Source: Zetaproteobacteria bacterium CG06_land_8_20_14_3_00_59_53 (GTDB lineage Bacteria > Pseudomonadota > Zetaproteobacteria > Mariprofundales > Mariprofundaceae). From it: a stretch of DNA of 43,711 nucleotides. The position numbers and the translations under genes are program-made. The notes beneath the pieces were generated by a model that did no database searches, had not been told where the DNA came from, and saw only the letters and a list, made by a program, of their open reading frames with translations. Positions 7,659 through 17,249 of this stretch are shown here, in pieces. The stretch covers positions 1-43,711 of the forward strand of contig PEWE01000007.1 of assembly GCA_002779605.1 (NCBI GenBank), written 5' to 3'. Within the stretch, counting starts at the first letter, position 1, and every line of letters starts with the position of its first letter.

Positions 7659-8585
7659 CTACCTGCGGTGGAAGAGGAGTTTCAGGCGATATTCCTCGGG
7701 GTCCTTGGTCTGCGTCATCGCGCCACCACGCGGGTACAGCGCATCGTACAGACGCGAGGTCCAGAACCTGAGCGCACCCAGCCTGAGCAGGCCCGGCAGC
7801 GCCGCCTTTTCCGCATCAGCGAGCGGGCGCGACGACTGGTAACCGTCCAGAAACGCCTGCATGCGGGCAGTATCGTCGGGCCCGAGCAGGATGGCCTGGG
7901 CATTCAAAGAAATCGCGATATCCATCGCATAAGGCGCATCATGCGCATAGTAGAAATCGATGATACCGGTGACCTCATCGCCCTCGAATAGGATGTTGTC
8001 CACGAACAGATCACCATGGATCACCCCGCGCGGCAGATCGACATCCTGTGCCTGCTGGAACACCAGCTCATCGTGCAGCAACCACGCCGCATCATCGCCA
8101 TACTGCTTCGCCATATCCGACTGCATGCAGAGGATGGTTTCTGAAAGCCAGCGGATACCGGTCGGGTTACTGCGCTTCTCGTCAAAGTTTTCTCCGGCCA
8201 GATGCAGAGTGGCCAATGCATGCCCGGAGGAGCGCAACTGCGCCATATTCAGCTCATCGAGGGTGCGTCCGCACAGACAGGAAACGATGCAGCCCTTTTT
8301 GCCGCAAACGTCGAACAGCAGCGAACCGTCATTCCGCACCATCACATCCGGACAGGACAGACCATGATGCGACAGATGCTTCATCAGGCGCATGAAATAC
8401 GGCAACTCCTGCTCTTCCATGCGCTCGAAGATGGTCAGCACGAAACGACCCTGCTCTGTATTCACAAAGAAATTGCTGTTCTCGATGCCGGCAGCGATGC
8501 CCGCAAAGGATTGCAGATCGCCGATGGCGTAGTCGCTCAGAATCGAGGCCACATCGGCTTGGTTGAGTTCGGTGTAGACAGACAT
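7659..8585 (-). CDS. thrB: Homoserine kinase, aminoglycoside phosphotransferase-like type (ThrB)
   Basis: Homoserine kinase phosphorylates L-homoserine with ATP, the committed step to threonine. This 308-residue protein is the APH/choline-kinase-like form found in many Proteobacteria, not the GHMP-kinase form of E. coli. It shows the catalytic loop [11 protein letters not shown] (H190, D192, N197) and the metal-binding D210 in GIIDFYYA. The N-terminal motif GIENSNFFV and RWLSETI are typical of ThrB in this family. The start at 8585 (MSVYTELNQ) follows GGGAG. It is divergent from the murA-his operon; no other threonine genes are nearby. Confidence 0.92.
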   Translation of the reverse strand: MSVYTELNQADVASILSDYAIGDLQSFAGIAAGIENSNFFVNTEQGRFVLTIFERMEEQELPYFMRLMKHLSHHGLSCPDVMVRNDGSLLFDVCGKKGCIVSCLCGRTLDELNMAQLRSSGHALATLHLAGENFDEKRSNPTGIRWLSETILCMQSDMAKQYGDDAAWLLHDELVFQQAQDVDLPRGVIHGDLFVDNILFEGDEVTGIIDFYYAHDAPYAMDIAISLNAQAILLGPDDTARMQAFLDGYQSSRPLADAEKAALPGLLRLGALRFWTSRLYDALYPRGGAMTQTKDPEEYRLKLLFHRR

Positions 8586-8737
8586 GGGACTCCCGAAAGC
8601 AGGTAATGCACGGATTGTCGTACCTGTATGCCGCATTGCAAGTGCCGGAACTGCATGAACCCGACAGGTCAGGCGTCGGCTGTGGCATGGCTGGCTTTCA
8701 TCAGCTACCTTTCGGCTCTCATAAACGGAAGGTTCCA

Positions 8738-10051
8738 ATGGACAGTATTATCATACAGGGCGGACGCCCGCTCAACGGAAGCGTGGAGGCAAGCGGCGCA
8801 AAAAATGCGGCGCTGCCGCTGCTGGCTGCCGCCATCCTGACCGATCAGCCGGTGGAATATCATCGCATGCCGCATCTGCGCGACATCACCACGATGATCA
8901 CCCTGCTGGCCAATCAGGGCGCGGATGTGTCGATGGACGATCAGGGCCGCGTACGCGTGGACACCTCGTCGAGCAACAATCCCGAAGCCCCCTACGAACT
9001 GGTGAAGACCATGCGTGCCTCCGCCCTTGTGCTCGGCCCGCTGCTGGCCCGCTTCGGCCGCGCCCGCGTCAGCCTGCCCGGCGGCTGCGCCATCGGGGCA
9101 CGCCCGATGGACATGCATCTCAAGGGCCTGGAGACCATGGGTGCGGTGATCAGGGTCGAACACGGCTATGTGGATGCGACGGTGCCTGCGGGTCGTCTGC
9201 ATGGTGCACGCATCGCTTTCGACAAGGTGACCGTGACCGGTACCGAGAACCTGATGATGGCCGCAGCTCTGGCCGACGGTGAAACGATTCTGGAAAACGC
9301 CGCGCGCGAACCGGAGGTGGTCAATCTTGCCGACTCGCTGCGCAAGATGGGCGCCGATATCAAGGGTGACGGCAGCAGCAAGATCACCATCCTCGGCGTG
9401 AGTTCGCTCGCCGGGGCCGAGCTTTCGGTGATTGCCGACCGTATCGAGGCTGCCACATATCTGGCTGCCGGCCTGATTTCCGGCGGTGATGTCACCGTTC
9501 GCAAGATCGAAGCCGATCTGCTGGATGCCTTCCTTGCCCGTCTGCGTGATGCAGGCGCGGGTGTCGAGGTCGGAGAGACCGACGGAGAAAGCTGGATCCG
9601 CTGCAAGTCCAACGGCCGGCTCAACAGTGTGAACATCGAAACCAGTCCGCATCCGGGATTCCCGACCGATCTGCAGGCGCAGTTCATGGCCCTGATGTGC
9701 ATCGCTTCCGGCAGCAGCGTGATCCGTGAGACGATCTTCGAGAACCGTTTCATGCATGTGCAGGAACTGCGTCGGCTCGGCGCGCGCATCGTACTGAACG
9801 GCAACACCGCCGTGGTCGAGGGCGTGGCCGAACTTTCCGGAGCCCCCGTGATGGCTACCGATCTGCGCGCCTCGGCAAGCCTGGTGCTGGCCGGCCTTGC
9901 CGCCCAGGGGGAAACGGTGATCTCCCGTGTGTACCACATCGATCGCGGCTATGAACGCATCGAGGAAAAGCTCGGCGCACTGGGCGCCAGCATCCGGCGC
10001 AACACACCCCACACCGATATGTTCCGGAGACCCGACATTGCCACAGACTGA
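8738..10051 (+). CDS. murA: UDP-N-acetylglucosamine 1-carboxyvinyltransferase (MurA)
   Basis: MurA transfers enolpyruvate from PEP to UDP-GlcNAc, the first committed step of peptidoglycan synthesis in the cytoplasm. The 437-residue protein has substrate residues K22-N23 in SGAKNAALP and the flexible loop [14 protein letters not shown] with the catalytic C117, the fosfomycin target. It also has the C-terminal [16 protein letters not shown] motif. The start follows CGGAAGG at good spacing. It is the first gene of the operon with hisG, whose start lies inside the murA end. The murA-hisG linkage is well known in beta- and other Proteobacteria. Confidence 0.96.
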   Translation: MDSIIIQGGRPLNGSVEASGAKNAALPLLAAAILTDQPVEYHRMPHLRDITTMITLLANQGADVSMDDQGRVRVDTSSSNNPEAPYELVKTMRASALVLGPLLARFGRARVSLPGGCAIGARPMDMHLKGLETMGAVIRVEHGYVDATVPAGRLHGARIAFDKVTVTGTENLMMAAALADGETILENAAREPEVVNLADSLRKMGADIKGDGSSKITILGVSSLAGAELSVIADRIEAATYLAAGLISGGDVTVRKIEADLLDAFLARLRDAGAGVEVGETDGESWIRCKSNGRLNSVNIETSPHPGFPTDLQAQFMALMCIASGSSVIRETIFENRFMHVQELRRLGARIVLNGNTAVVEGVAELSGAPVMATDLRASASLVLAGLAAQGETVISRVYHIDRGYERIEEKLGALGASIRRNTPHTDMFRRPDIATD

Positions 10052-10718
10052 TTTCCCGACCAACCGCCCGCTGACCATCGCCCTGTCCAAGGGGCGCATC
10101 CTCGACGACACCCTGCCGCTGCTGCAAAGCGCCGGCCTGATGCCGCAGGAAGACCTGCACAAAACCCGCAAGCTGATGGTGGATGCCGACGGCGGCGCCG
10201 TGCGCTTCCTGCTGATCCGTGCAGCCGATGTGGCTACCTATGTGGAACACGGCGCCGCCGATATGGGCATCGTCGGGCGCGACCTGCTGCTTGAGCACAA
10301 GCCGCATGTGTTGCAGCCGCTTGATCTGCGCATCGGCTGCTGCCGCCTGTGCGTGGCAGGCCCGCGCGAACTGATCGAAAAGGGTGCACCCGCGGCGGGA
10401 AGCCGCATCCGCGTGGCCACCAAATACGACCACCTGACCGCGCAGTATTATCTGGCGCGCGGCGTGCATGCCGAGATCATCCATCTGTACGGCTCGATGG
10501 AGCTGGCACCGCTGGTCGGCATGGCCGACCGCATCGTCGATCTGGTGGAAACCGGCAGCACACTGAAAGCCAACAACCTGATCGAGGAAACAACCCTGTA
10601 CGAGATTTCCAGCCGGCTGGTGATCAACCCGGCCAGCATGGCAACACGCAGCACGCAGATTCAGCCGATCATCGACGCCATGGCGGCGGCGGTGGATCAG
10701 GCGGGGAGGCAGACATGA
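10038..10718 (+). CDS. hisG: ATP phosphoribosyltransferase, short form (HisG)
   Basis: HisG condenses ATP with PRPP, the first and feedback-controlled step of histidine synthesis. The 226-residue protein contains [29 protein letters not shown] and the PRPP-binding [14 protein letters not shown]. It lacks the C-terminal regulatory domain of long HisG, so it should be the short type that needs HisZ as a regulatory subunit; no hisZ is in this window. TTG at 10038 is the likely start. It overlaps the end of murA by 14 bp, has CGGAGA upstream, and no ATG in the frame lies near the conserved N-terminus. The stop overlaps hisD (ATGA). Confidence 0.92.
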   Translation: MPQTDFPTNRPLTIALSKGRILDDTLPLLQSAGLMPQEDLHKTRKLMVDADGGAVRFLLIRAADVATYVEHGAADMGIVGRDLLLEHKPHVLQPLDLRIGCCRLCVAGPRELIEKGAPAAGSRIRVATKYDHLTAQYYLARGVHAEIIHLYGSMELAPLVGMADRIVDLVETGSTLKANNLIEETTLYEISSRLVINPASMATRSTQIQPIIDAMAAAVDQAGRQT

Positions 10719-12028
10719 GCCCGACAACAAGCAGAATCAAGCGTCTCGACGCGACACAGGAGGATTTTTCCGCACAGCTGGATGCGCTGCTGTCACGCGA
10801 GACCGATACCGGTGCGGATGTGCAGCACATCGTGGCGGATATTCTTGAGGCCGTGAAAACACGCGGTGACGCTGCACTTTGCGAATACACCAGCCGCTTC
10901 GACGGATGGAACTGCACTGCAGAGACCATCGAGATACCGCGCTCCCGCATGGCCGAGGCCTGGACCTCGATCTCAGATGCGGATCGCGAGGCACTGGAGC
11001 TGGCCGCAGCCCGTATCCGCGCCTACCACGAGCATCAGGTGCAGGAGAACTGGGAATACACCGATGCCGCCGGCCTGACTCTAGGCCAGCGCATCACACC
11101 GCTGGATTCCGTCGGCCTTTATGTGCCCGGCGGCAAGGCCGCTTATCCTTCCTCCGTGCTGATGAACGCCATTCCGGCGCTGGTCGCTGGCGTCGGCGAG
11201 ATCGTCATGGTCGTGCCGACCCCTGAAGGCGAGGTCAATGAACTGGTGCTGGCCGCAGCGCATCTTTGTGGCGTACAGCGTGCCTTCGCTCTCGGCGGCG
11301 CACAGGCCGTGGCGGCACTGGCCTATGGCACCGGAAGCGTGCCCTCGGTGGATAAGATCGTCGGCCCCGGCAACAAATTCGTGGCCGCCGCCAAGCGTCA
11401 GGTGTTCGGCACCTGCGGTATAGACATGATTGCAGGACCGTCCGAGATCGTCGTGGTGGCCGATGGTGGGCACCCCGAATGGCTGGCCGCCGATTTCCTG
11501 TCGCAGGCCGAGCACGATGAAGCCGCGCAGAGCATCTTCATTTCCACCGATGCAGCGCTGATCGATGCTGTAGCCAACGCCGTGGAGAAACACCTGGCCG
11601 TACTGCCGCGCGCCGCGATCGCGCGCAGCTCCGTGGAGACCCACGGCGCATTGATCCTGGTGCCCGATCTGGCCACCGCCGCCGATGTGGTCAACCACAT
11701 CGCGCCCGAGCATCTGGAACTGGCGCTGGACGACCCGGATGCCCTGCTACCTTCCATCCGTCATGCCGGTGCGATCTTCGCAGGGCATTTCGTGCCGGAG
11801 GCACTGGGTGATTATGTGGCCGGCCCGAACCATGTGCTGCCGACCAACCGCACGGCGCGTTTTTCATCCGCACTCGGCGTCTATGATTTCACCAAGCGCA
11901 GCAGTCTGATCCGCGCCACGCGCGCGGCTGTCGAGGCTGTCGGCCACGCCGCCGCGCATCTGGCGCATCGTGAAGGCCTGCAGGCGCATGCATTGAGCGT
12001 CGAACTGCGATTGAAAGACAACAACTAA
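10715..12028 (+). CDS. hisD: Histidinol dehydrogenase (HisD)
   Basis: HisD carries out the last two steps of histidine synthesis, oxidising histidinol to histidine with two NAD+. The 437-residue protein shows the NAD-binding region [18 protein letters not shown], the segment [16 protein letters not shown], and [14 protein letters not shown]. The zinc and catalytic residues lie in [10 protein letters not shown] and [10 protein letters not shown]. The start ATG at 10715 overlaps the hisG stop (ATGA) and follows GGGGAGG, so translation is coupled. A longer in-frame opening upstream lies inside hisG and is not coding. It is followed by hisC after 12 bp. Confidence 0.96.
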   Translation: MSPTTSRIKRLDATQEDFSAQLDALLSRETDTGADVQHIVADILEAVKTRGDAALCEYTSRFDGWNCTAETIEIPRSRMAEAWTSISDADREALELAAARIRAYHEHQVQENWEYTDAAGLTLGQRITPLDSVGLYVPGGKAAYPSSVLMNAIPALVAGVGEIVMVVPTPEGEVNELVLAAAHLCGVQRAFALGGAQAVAALAYGTGSVPSVDKIVGPGNKFVAAAKRQVFGTCGIDMIAGPSEIVVVADGGHPEWLAADFLSQAEHDEAAQSIFISTDAALIDAVANAVEKHLAVLPRAAIARSSVETHGALILVPDLATAADVVNHIAPEHLELALDDPDALLPSIRHAGAIFAGHFVPEALGDYVAGPNHVLPTNRTARFSSALGVYDFTKRSSLIRATRAAVEAVGHAAAHLAHREGLQAHALSVELRLKDNN

Positions 12029-12040
12029 GGACCCCGCTAA

Positions 12041-13072
12041 ATGATTCGTAGCGATATTCGCGCGTTAAACGCATACCACGTGCCGGACTCGTCCGGCATG
12101 CTCAAACTCGATGCGATGGAAAACCCATATTCTCTGCCGGACGAACTGCGCAGCGAATGGGCGAGGCGACTCTCGGAAAGCGATATCAACCGCTATCCGG
12201 ATGCTGACATGCTGCCGCTGCGTAGCCGCATCGCCGAACTCGAAGGTGTTCAGCCGGATCAGGTACTGATCGGCAACGGCTCGGACGAGATCATCCAGAT
12301 GCTGTTGATGGCTGCCGATGCCGGCCCGTGCGCTGTGCCGAAGCCCACCTTTGTCATGTATGAAGCTGTGTCCAAATGGTTGAGGCGCCCTGTGGCATCG
12401 ATGACCCTGAAGCCGGACTTCTCGCTGGATGCCAAAGCGTTCCTGAATATGTGCTCACGCGAGAAAGCCAGCCTCGCCTTCCTCGCCTGTCCGAACAACC
12501 CGACCGGCAATATGTGGCCGCGCGAGGATGTGCAGCATATCGCCGATAACTACCGCGGCCTGCTGGTGATCGATGAGGCCTACGGTCCGTTCGCCGAGGA
12601 ATCCTACCGCGACATGATCACCAGAAACGTGTTGCTGCTGCGTACCTTTTCCAAGCTCGGCATGGCGGGCCTGCGTCTGGGTTATGCGCTGGGCGATGCG
12701 ACGCTGATCACGGAACTGAACAAGGTTCGACTGCCTTACAACATCAATACCCTGACCCAGCTTTCGGTGGCCTTCTTCCTGGATCATTTTGCCGTGTTCG
12801 AGGAACAGGCGAAGAAGATCTGTGTGGAGCGCGAGCGGCTGCTCGCCGTCATGCAGGCTATGGACAAGGTCGAGGTATTCCCGTCGCAAACCAATTTCCT
12901 GCTGTTCCGCGTGGCTGACCCGGCGGCTGTGTTTGGAGGCCTGAAGCAGGCCGGCATCCTGATCAAGAACCTGCATGCCAAGGGCAGCTTGCTGGAAGGA
13001 TGCCTGCGCGTCACCATCGGTACACCGGAAGAAAACAACCGCTTCGCCAACGCATTGAAGGAGCTGATATGA
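12041..13072 (+). CDS. hisC: Histidinol-phosphate aminotransferase (HisC)
   Basis: HisC is a PLP-dependent class I/II aminotransferase that converts imidazole-acetol phosphate to histidinol phosphate using glutamate. The 343-residue protein has LDAMENPY near the N-terminus, GNGSDEII at the cofactor phosphate site, CPNNPTG with the conserved Asn, D178 in VIDEAY and the Schiff-base lysine K205 in [14 protein letters not shown]. The C-terminal Arg of the substrate site lies in CLRVTIGT. The length is typical. It overlaps hisB by the ATGA arrangement, so translation is coupled. Confidence 0.95.
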   Translation: MIRSDIRALNAYHVPDSSGMLKLDAMENPYSLPDELRSEWARRLSESDINRYPDADMLPLRSRIAELEGVQPDQVLIGNGSDEIIQMLLMAADAGPCAVPKPTFVMYEAVSKWLRRPVASMTLKPDFSLDAKAFLNMCSREKASLAFLACPNNPTGNMWPREDVQHIADNYRGLLVIDEAYGPFAEESYRDMITRNVLLLRTFSKLGMAGLRLGYALGDATLITELNKVRLPYNINTLTQLSVAFFLDHFAVFEEQAKKICVERERLLAVMQAMDKVEVFPSQTNFLLFRVADPAAVFGGLKQAGILIKNLHAKGSLLEGCLRVTIGTPEENNRFANALKELI

Positions 13073-13656
13073 GTCGCCAAGCCTCGATCACACGCACCAC
13101 CAAGGAAACCGATATCCGTCTGAGCCTTAATCTGGACGGTACGGGCAAGGCCGAACTGAACAGCTCGATCCCATTTCTCGACCATATGCTCGAACAGATC
13201 TCGCGCCACGGCCTGATCGATCTTTCCGTGGTGGCCCGCGGCGACCGCCAGATCGACGACCACCACACGGTGGAAGACATCGGCATCTGCCTCGGTGAAG
13301 CGCTGCGCGATGCGCTGGGCGACAAGGCCGGCGTGCGGCGTTACGGGCATGCCTATGTGCCACTGGATGAGGCATTGAGCCGCGTGGTGCTCGATCTCTC
13401 CGGCCGTCCGGGGCTGGAATATCACATCGACTTTCCGAGAGAGAGGGTCGGCGATTTCGATATCGACCTGTTCAAGGAATTTTTCCAGGCCGTGAGTAAC
13501 CATGGCAAGATCACCCTGCACATCGATTCGCTGCGTGGCGGCAACAATCACCACATCATCGAAACCGTCTTCAAGGCCTTCGGTCGCGCCCTGCGCATGG
13601 CCATCGAGCCAGACGCCCGTCAGGCTGGCATCCCTTCAACAAAAGGAGCTCTTTAA
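13069..13656 (+). CDS. hisB: Imidazoleglycerol-phosphate dehydratase (HisB, monofunctional)
   Basis: HisB dehydrates imidazole-glycerol phosphate to imidazole-acetol phosphate in a 24-subunit manganese enzyme. The 195-residue protein is the stand-alone dehydratase, without the histidinol-phosphatase domain fused in enteric bacteria. The duplicated metal motifs are [10 protein letters not shown] and GGNNHHIIE. Other family hallmarks are [11 protein letters not shown] and [10 protein letters not shown]. The start at 13069 overlaps the hisC stop (ATGA) and follows AAGGAG. A separate histidinol-phosphatase must be encoded elsewhere. A palindromic repeat lies directly after the stop. Confidence 0.95.
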   Translation: MSRQASITRTTKETDIRLSLNLDGTGKAELNSSIPFLDHMLEQISRHGLIDLSVVARGDRQIDDHHTVEDIGICLGEALRDALGDKAGVRRYGHAYVPLDEALSRVVLDLSGRPGLEYHIDFPRERVGDFDIDLFKEFFQAVSNHGKITLHIDSLRGGNNHHIIETVFKAFGRALRMAIEPDARQAGIPSTKGAL

Positions 13657-13722
13657 CCACATAGGCACGAGGACACAAAGTTTCATGAAATATTTTCTTT
13701 GTGTCTCTGTGATTTCGTGGTG
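13655..13722. repeat. Palindromic dispersed repeat, copy 2, in the hisB-hisH gap
   Basis: The left arm (13655-13680) contains GGACACAAAG and the right arm (13697-13722) contains CTTTGTGTCTCTGTG. The arms pair over about 20 of 26 positions around a 16-base loop. The arms resemble copy 1 at 7478-7648. Because it lies inside the operon, the mRNA should fold here. The likely hisH ribosome site GGTGAG (13719-13724) sits at the end of the right arm. Confidence 0.7.
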
Positions 13723-13733
13723 AGTATTCTCTT

Positions 13734-14363
13734 ATGATCGCACTGATTGATTACGGCATGGGCAACCTGCACTCGGTTGCCAAGGCGCTGGAGACCTCCG
13801 GCGGCAAGGTCACGCTGGTCAGCAAGCCCGAACCGCTTGCCGGGGCCTCGCGCATCGTACTTCCAGGCGTGGGTGCCTTCCGCGACTGTATCGGTGCACT
13901 CAATCAAAGCGGTATGGACGAGGCCATCGTCGGGTTCATCGCCTCCGGCAAGCCCTTTCTGGGCATCTGCCTCGGCATGCAGGTATTGATGGATGCCTCT
14001 CAGGAATTCGGCCTTTATCAGGGGCTCGGACTGATCCCCGGCGTGGTGAAAAAGTTCCCCGACACCCATCCTGCACGCGGCTTCAAGGTTCCCCACATGG
14101 GTTGGAACGATGTCGTGCTGGCAAGCTCTGCGACCCCGCACCCGGTGCTTGCACCGCTTAACGGCATGCAGGCCTATTATGTACATTCCTATTACTGCGC
14201 GCCGAGCGATCCGGCGCACATCCTCGCCGCCTGTTCCTACGGCGAATGGCCGTTCGCTGCCGCCGTCGGCCGCGACAATTTCATCGGGGTGCAGTTCCAC
14301 CCGGAAAAATCCCAGAAGGCCGGCATGGCCCTGCTTGCAGCCTTCCTGCAATGGAAACCGTAA
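13734..14363 (+). CDS. hisH: Imidazole glycerol phosphate synthase, glutaminase subunit (HisH)
   Basis: HisH is the class I glutamine amidotransferase that feeds ammonia to HisF, which forms imidazole-glycerol phosphate and AICAR. The 209-residue protein starts MIALIDYGMGNLHSV and carries the triad C79 (GKPFLGICLGMQ), H189 and E191 (GVQFHPEKS). The start is set by this conserved N-terminus; the ribosome site GGTGAG is weak and partly within a palindrome. HisF and HisA, usually next in this cluster type, are absent: the next gene is a HIT-family gene. Confidence 0.95.
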   Translation: MIALIDYGMGNLHSVAKALETSGGKVTLVSKPEPLAGASRIVLPGVGAFRDCIGALNQSGMDEAIVGFIASGKPFLGICLGMQVLMDASQEFGLYQGLGLIPGVVKKFPDTHPARGFKVPHMGWNDVVLASSATPHPVLAPLNGMQAYYVHSYYCAPSDPAHILAACSYGEWPFAAAVGRDNFIGVQFHPEKSQKAGMALLAAFLQWKP

Positions 14364-14430
14364 GCAGGACTGGATTCATCGCACGCGCTTGTTAGCCTGA
14401 AAGCCATCATCAGGACCAAGGGAGAAAACC

Positions 14431-14760
14431 ATGAGCAACTGCCTGTTTTGTAAGATCATCGCCGGGGAGATCCCTTCCGGCAAGGTCTATGAGGACGACG
14501 ATGTATATGCCTTCAAGGACATCCACCCCAAGGCACCGACGCATGTGCTTGTAATCCCCAAGGCCCATGTCGCGACCCTTTCCGACTGCGACGATCCTGC
14601 CCTGCTCGGCACGCTGATGAACCGCGTACGCACGATCGCCGATGACGTGCTGATGCTTGCCCCCGGTTACCGGGTGGTGATCAATGTGCGCGAAGGCGGC
14701 GGGCAGGAGGTCTTCCACCTGCACGTGCATATCCTCGGCGGCAAGAAGCTGCCGTTCTGA
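14431..14760 (+). CDS. HIT-domain (HinT-like) nucleotide phosphoramidase
   Basis: This is a 109-residue histidine-triad protein. Family members hydrolyse AMP-lysine and other purine nucleoside phosphoramidates. The C-terminal triad motif is HLHVHILGG, and the N-terminus CLFCKIIAGEIPS carries a CxxC pair typical of the bacterial HinT branch. GGGAG precedes the start. In many Proteobacteria a hit gene ends the his cluster after hisI/hisE, so its place directly after hisH suggests that hisA, hisF and hisI/E were lost or moved from between them. It is followed after 19 bp by the DciA-like gene. Confidence 0.92.
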   Translation: MSNCLFCKIIAGEIPSGKVYEDDDVYAFKDIHPKAPTHVLVIPKAHVATLSDCDDPALLGTLMNRVRTIADDVLMLAPGYRVVINVREGGGQEVFHLHVHILGGKKLPF

Positions 14761-14779
14761 TCCATCCTGTGCCAGGCGC

Positions 14780-15259
14780 ATGAAATTCCGTCCCCGCTCC
14801 AGACTCACCGCACTGCAATCCGGGCTTTCCGAAGTGCTTGGTGTAGACCAGCTGAAACAACTGGCCGATATCGGGCGTATCCGGCGGGACTGGGCGAAGA
14901 TCGTCGGACCGGTGCTGTCGCAGCACACCGAACCTCTGAATATCGACAAGGGAAGCCTGCATGTGGCCGTGGATCATCCGGCGATGGCGCAGCAGTTGCG
15001 ATTTCTGCATGAGGAAATACGACAGGCCTGCTTCAGGCAGTGCCGTGTCACCGGCATCAGCAACATCAGGAGCCGCCACCAGCCCGGTGCAGGCATTCCG
15101 TCACGCAACATTTCAAAGCCCGTCGCACGCAGGCTGTCACTGAGCGAGAAAAAAACGGTAGTGCAGGAGATAGGAACCGTGCGCAACAAAATGCTGCGGC
15201 GCGCCATGTTCGAGGCGCGTGTCAATCAGCTGCGCTATCTGGAATCAAGCGAATTGTAA
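14780..15259 (+). CDS. DciA-like DUF721 protein (replicative helicase loader family)
   Basis: This 159-residue protein has the DUF721 pattern near its N-terminus: a helix with LKQLADIGRIRRDWAKIVGP, then VLSQHTEPLNIDKGSLHVAVDHPAMAQ with the typical W-x-x-I-V-G and the basic-hydrophobic spacing of the KH-like domain. DUF721 includes DciA, which helps load DnaB helicase in most bacteria that lack DnaC. The C-terminal part (about residues 100-159) is basic and less conserved. ATG 14780 is preceded only by a weak CCAGG; the spacing to the HIT gene suggests co-transcription. The family assignment rests on a short pattern. Confidence 0.65.
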   Translation: MKFRPRSRLTALQSGLSEVLGVDQLKQLADIGRIRRDWAKIVGPVLSQHTEPLNIDKGSLHVAVDHPAMAQQLRFLHEEIRQACFRQCRVTGISNIRSRHQPGAGIPSRNISKPVARRLSLSEKKTVVQEIGTVRNKMLRRAMFEARVNQLRYLESSEL

Positions 15260-15337
15260 GTGGCGTTATAAGCGGATAGGGCATGGTTTCCGCCCATGAT
15301 GCGTGACCACCGCGAAGGACTGCGCAGCGGGAAAAAA

Positions 15338-15940
15338 TCAACCGGCGATAAAGATTTCGATGCGACGATTCTGATTGCGGCCCTGCTTGGAAGTATTGTC
15401 ACCCACCGGTTCGGCGGAACCACGGCCTTCGACACGGATGCGATCCTGTGTCACGCCTTCACCCCAGATTAGGACACGGGCAACCGATGCTGCACGCGCA
15501 GCAGAAAGCTCCCAGTTGTCGGTAAAATGCTTCTTCAACTCACCGCTGAGAGGCAGGGCATCGCTATGCCCGACAACGCGGATCGGCTTATCACCGCCCT
15601 TCAGAGCCACCTGTGCCACATCGGCCAGCACCTTACGGCCCTGCTCATTGATCTCGACAGAACCAGAGGCAAACAGCACCGACTGAGGAAGGGTGACACG
15701 CACCTCACCTGCCGATGCGCCATCCACGGTCACGCCCTGCTGATCGATCACCGGCCGCAGGCTGGACTGCAATTCATTCACCCGCTTCTCGAGATCGCGA
15801 ATCTTCATCTCCTGCTCGCTGTCACTGGCCTTGATTGCGTCGACATCATGCGCCGATCGCTGAATCTGCTCAAAATAGTCCGCACTCACACAACCGTTCA
15901 GAACAACCATCAGACCGAGCATCCACATCATGCGTTTCAT
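15338..15940 (-). CDS. OmpA-family peptidoglycan-binding lipoprotein
   Basis: This 200-residue lipoprotein has a lipobox at VVLNGC (C17), a heptad-like region (about residues 25-62, DLEKRVNELQSSL) likely to form a coiled coil, and a C-terminal OmpA/MotB domain (about 80-200). The domain includes SGSVEINEQG, VVGHSDALPL, NWELSAARAASVARVL and GRNQNRRIEIFI. Asp and Arg in the last two stretches bind diaminopimelate. It probably tethers an envelope layer to peptidoglycan. The NWELS motif is also typical of MotB, but no transmembrane plug is present, so it is not a stator protein. AGGAGG precedes the start. Confidence 0.88.
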   Translation of the reverse strand: MKRMMWMLGLMVVLNGCVSADYFEQIQRSAHDVDAIKASDSEQEMKIRDLEKRVNELQSSLRPVIDQQGVTVDGASAGEVRVTLPQSVLFASGSVEINEQGRKVLADVAQVALKGGDKPIRVVGHSDALPLSGELKKHFTDNWELSAARAASVARVLIWGEGVTQDRIRVEGRGSAEPVGDNTSKQGRNQNRRIEIFIAG

Positions 15941-16164
15941 ACTTTCCTCCTGATACGGGAAAGAGAAATTGTTCTATCAACAATCCCCCGACCCTGCAAA
16001 CTTCAAGTTATGCTTCTTAAAGCTGCCGCAAGTTAATGAATGAGTAAAGGTTTCTCATATGATGCAAGACACTGAACGCTCCGTGCGGCAGGCCGGGACT
16101 TGACATATCCGCCCCTTCCCCAATCATCAGCCGCTGCTAATCCGACTTGATTTGAGGTAACCCG

Positions 16165-17019
16165 ATGAAGAAATGTTTAATTCTCTCCGTGCTCGCCATC
16201 TTTGCTCTCTCCCTGATGGCTCCGGACGCTGATGCCCGCCGTTTCGGCGGTGGCTCAAGCTTCGGCAAGCAGCGCATGGCACCCGCGGCTCCGAAGAGCT
16301 TCTCTCAGCAGAAGGCGGCACCGAGCCCTGCTGCCGCCAACAGCCAACGCGGTTCCGCCCGCCCCGGTATGATGGGCATGCTCGGCGGTCTGGCACTCGG
16401 CGGCCTGCTCGGCGCGATGTTCTTCGGTGGCGCATTTGAAGGCATCAATATGATGGACATTCTGGTCATCGGCGGCCTGATCTTTCTGGCACTGTGGTTC
16501 CTGCGCCGCAAAGCGCAGTCATCGATGGCCTACGCAGGACACGCGCAGCCGTATCCCGGCGCGCAACCGACCGGCTTTGAAAGCGCCGCAGCAGACCATG
16601 CAACAGACCCGCAGGTGACCATGCTGCGACCGGAGATCAATGAAAAGCATTTCCTCAAAGCCGCGCGCGATATCTTCATGCGCATGCAGACAGCATGGGA
16701 TGCCAAAGACATGGATGATATCCGCCGTTTCTGCACTACCGATGTAGCTGAGGATATTGCAGCCAGGATGAAAGCCGACGGTCGCAATCAGACCGAGGTG
16801 ACCACACTGCATGCAAGTATCGCGGATGCATGGATCGAATCCGATCTGGAGTGGGCTGCCGTGCACTTCAATGCCATGCTCACCGAATCAGAGCTCGATG
16901 CCGATGGAAACACGCTTGAGCAGAGCAACAGCGATATGCACGAAACCTGGATTTTCCGTCATGACCCCGGGTCCGACGATCCGACCTGGTATCTCGCCGG
17001 CATCCAGCAGATGCACTGA
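16165..17019 (+). CDS. Tim44-like domain membrane protein
   Basis: The 284-residue protein has an N-terminal signal sequence ending near DADA (about residue 24). A Gly/Ser/Pro/Met-rich segment and two hydrophobic stretches follow (about 70-90 and 96-113). The soluble C-terminal domain (about 150-284) has ARDIFMRMQTAWDAKDMDDIRRFCT, the Tim44/MBA1-like fold named after the mitochondrial import protein. Bacterial members are exported or membrane-bound and of uncertain role. The gene is preceded by a 220-bp gap and has its own strong terminator, so it is monocistronic. Confidence 0.82.
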   Translation: MKKCLILSVLAIFALSLMAPDADARRFGGGSSFGKQRMAPAAPKSFSQQKAAPSPAAANSQRGSARPGMMGMLGGLALGGLLGAMFFGGAFEGINMMDILVIGGLIFLALWFLRRKAQSSMAYAGHAQPYPGAQPTGFESAAADHATDPQVTMLRPEINEKHFLKAARDIFMRMQTAWDAKDMDDIRRFCTTDVAEDIAARMKADGRNQTEVTTLHASIADAWIESDLEWAAVHFNAMLTESELDADGNTLEQSNSDMHETWIFRHDPGSDDPTWYLAGIQQMH

Positions 17020-17040
17020 ATCAAGCATTAGACACTCAAG

Positions 17041-17064
17041 GGCGCCTGCAAAGGCGCCTTTTTT
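17041..17064 (+). terminator. Intrinsic terminator of the Tim44-like gene
   Basis: GGCGCC (17041-17046) and GGCGCC (17053-17058) form a self-complementary 6-bp stem with a 6-base loop, followed by six T (17059-17064). It lies 21 bp past the stop. Confidence 0.88.
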
Positions 17065-17249
17065 ATCCGCAACATTTCCGGTCATCATCACTTCATAGGC
17101 AGGCCCGAACAGCCTCGCGGATTGTAGCCCCGAATTCGTTCAACCTTGCTAGCCCTGCCTGAATTAGCCATTCTCAAGTATGTTTGGCCAGAAGGAGTGT
17201 ACGATTCCAGCCCCTTCATCAATCGAACATACCCCTGGGGAGGGCAACC

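Noticed and set aside
8705-10171. Open frame antisense to murA (488 codons)
   Set aside because: Opposite a conserved enzyme gene, with no domain and no ribosome site of note.
15338-15940. Flagellar stator protein MotB
   Set aside because: The NWELS motif is shared with MotB, but the protein has a lipobox instead of the MotB transmembrane plug, and no motA is adjacent.
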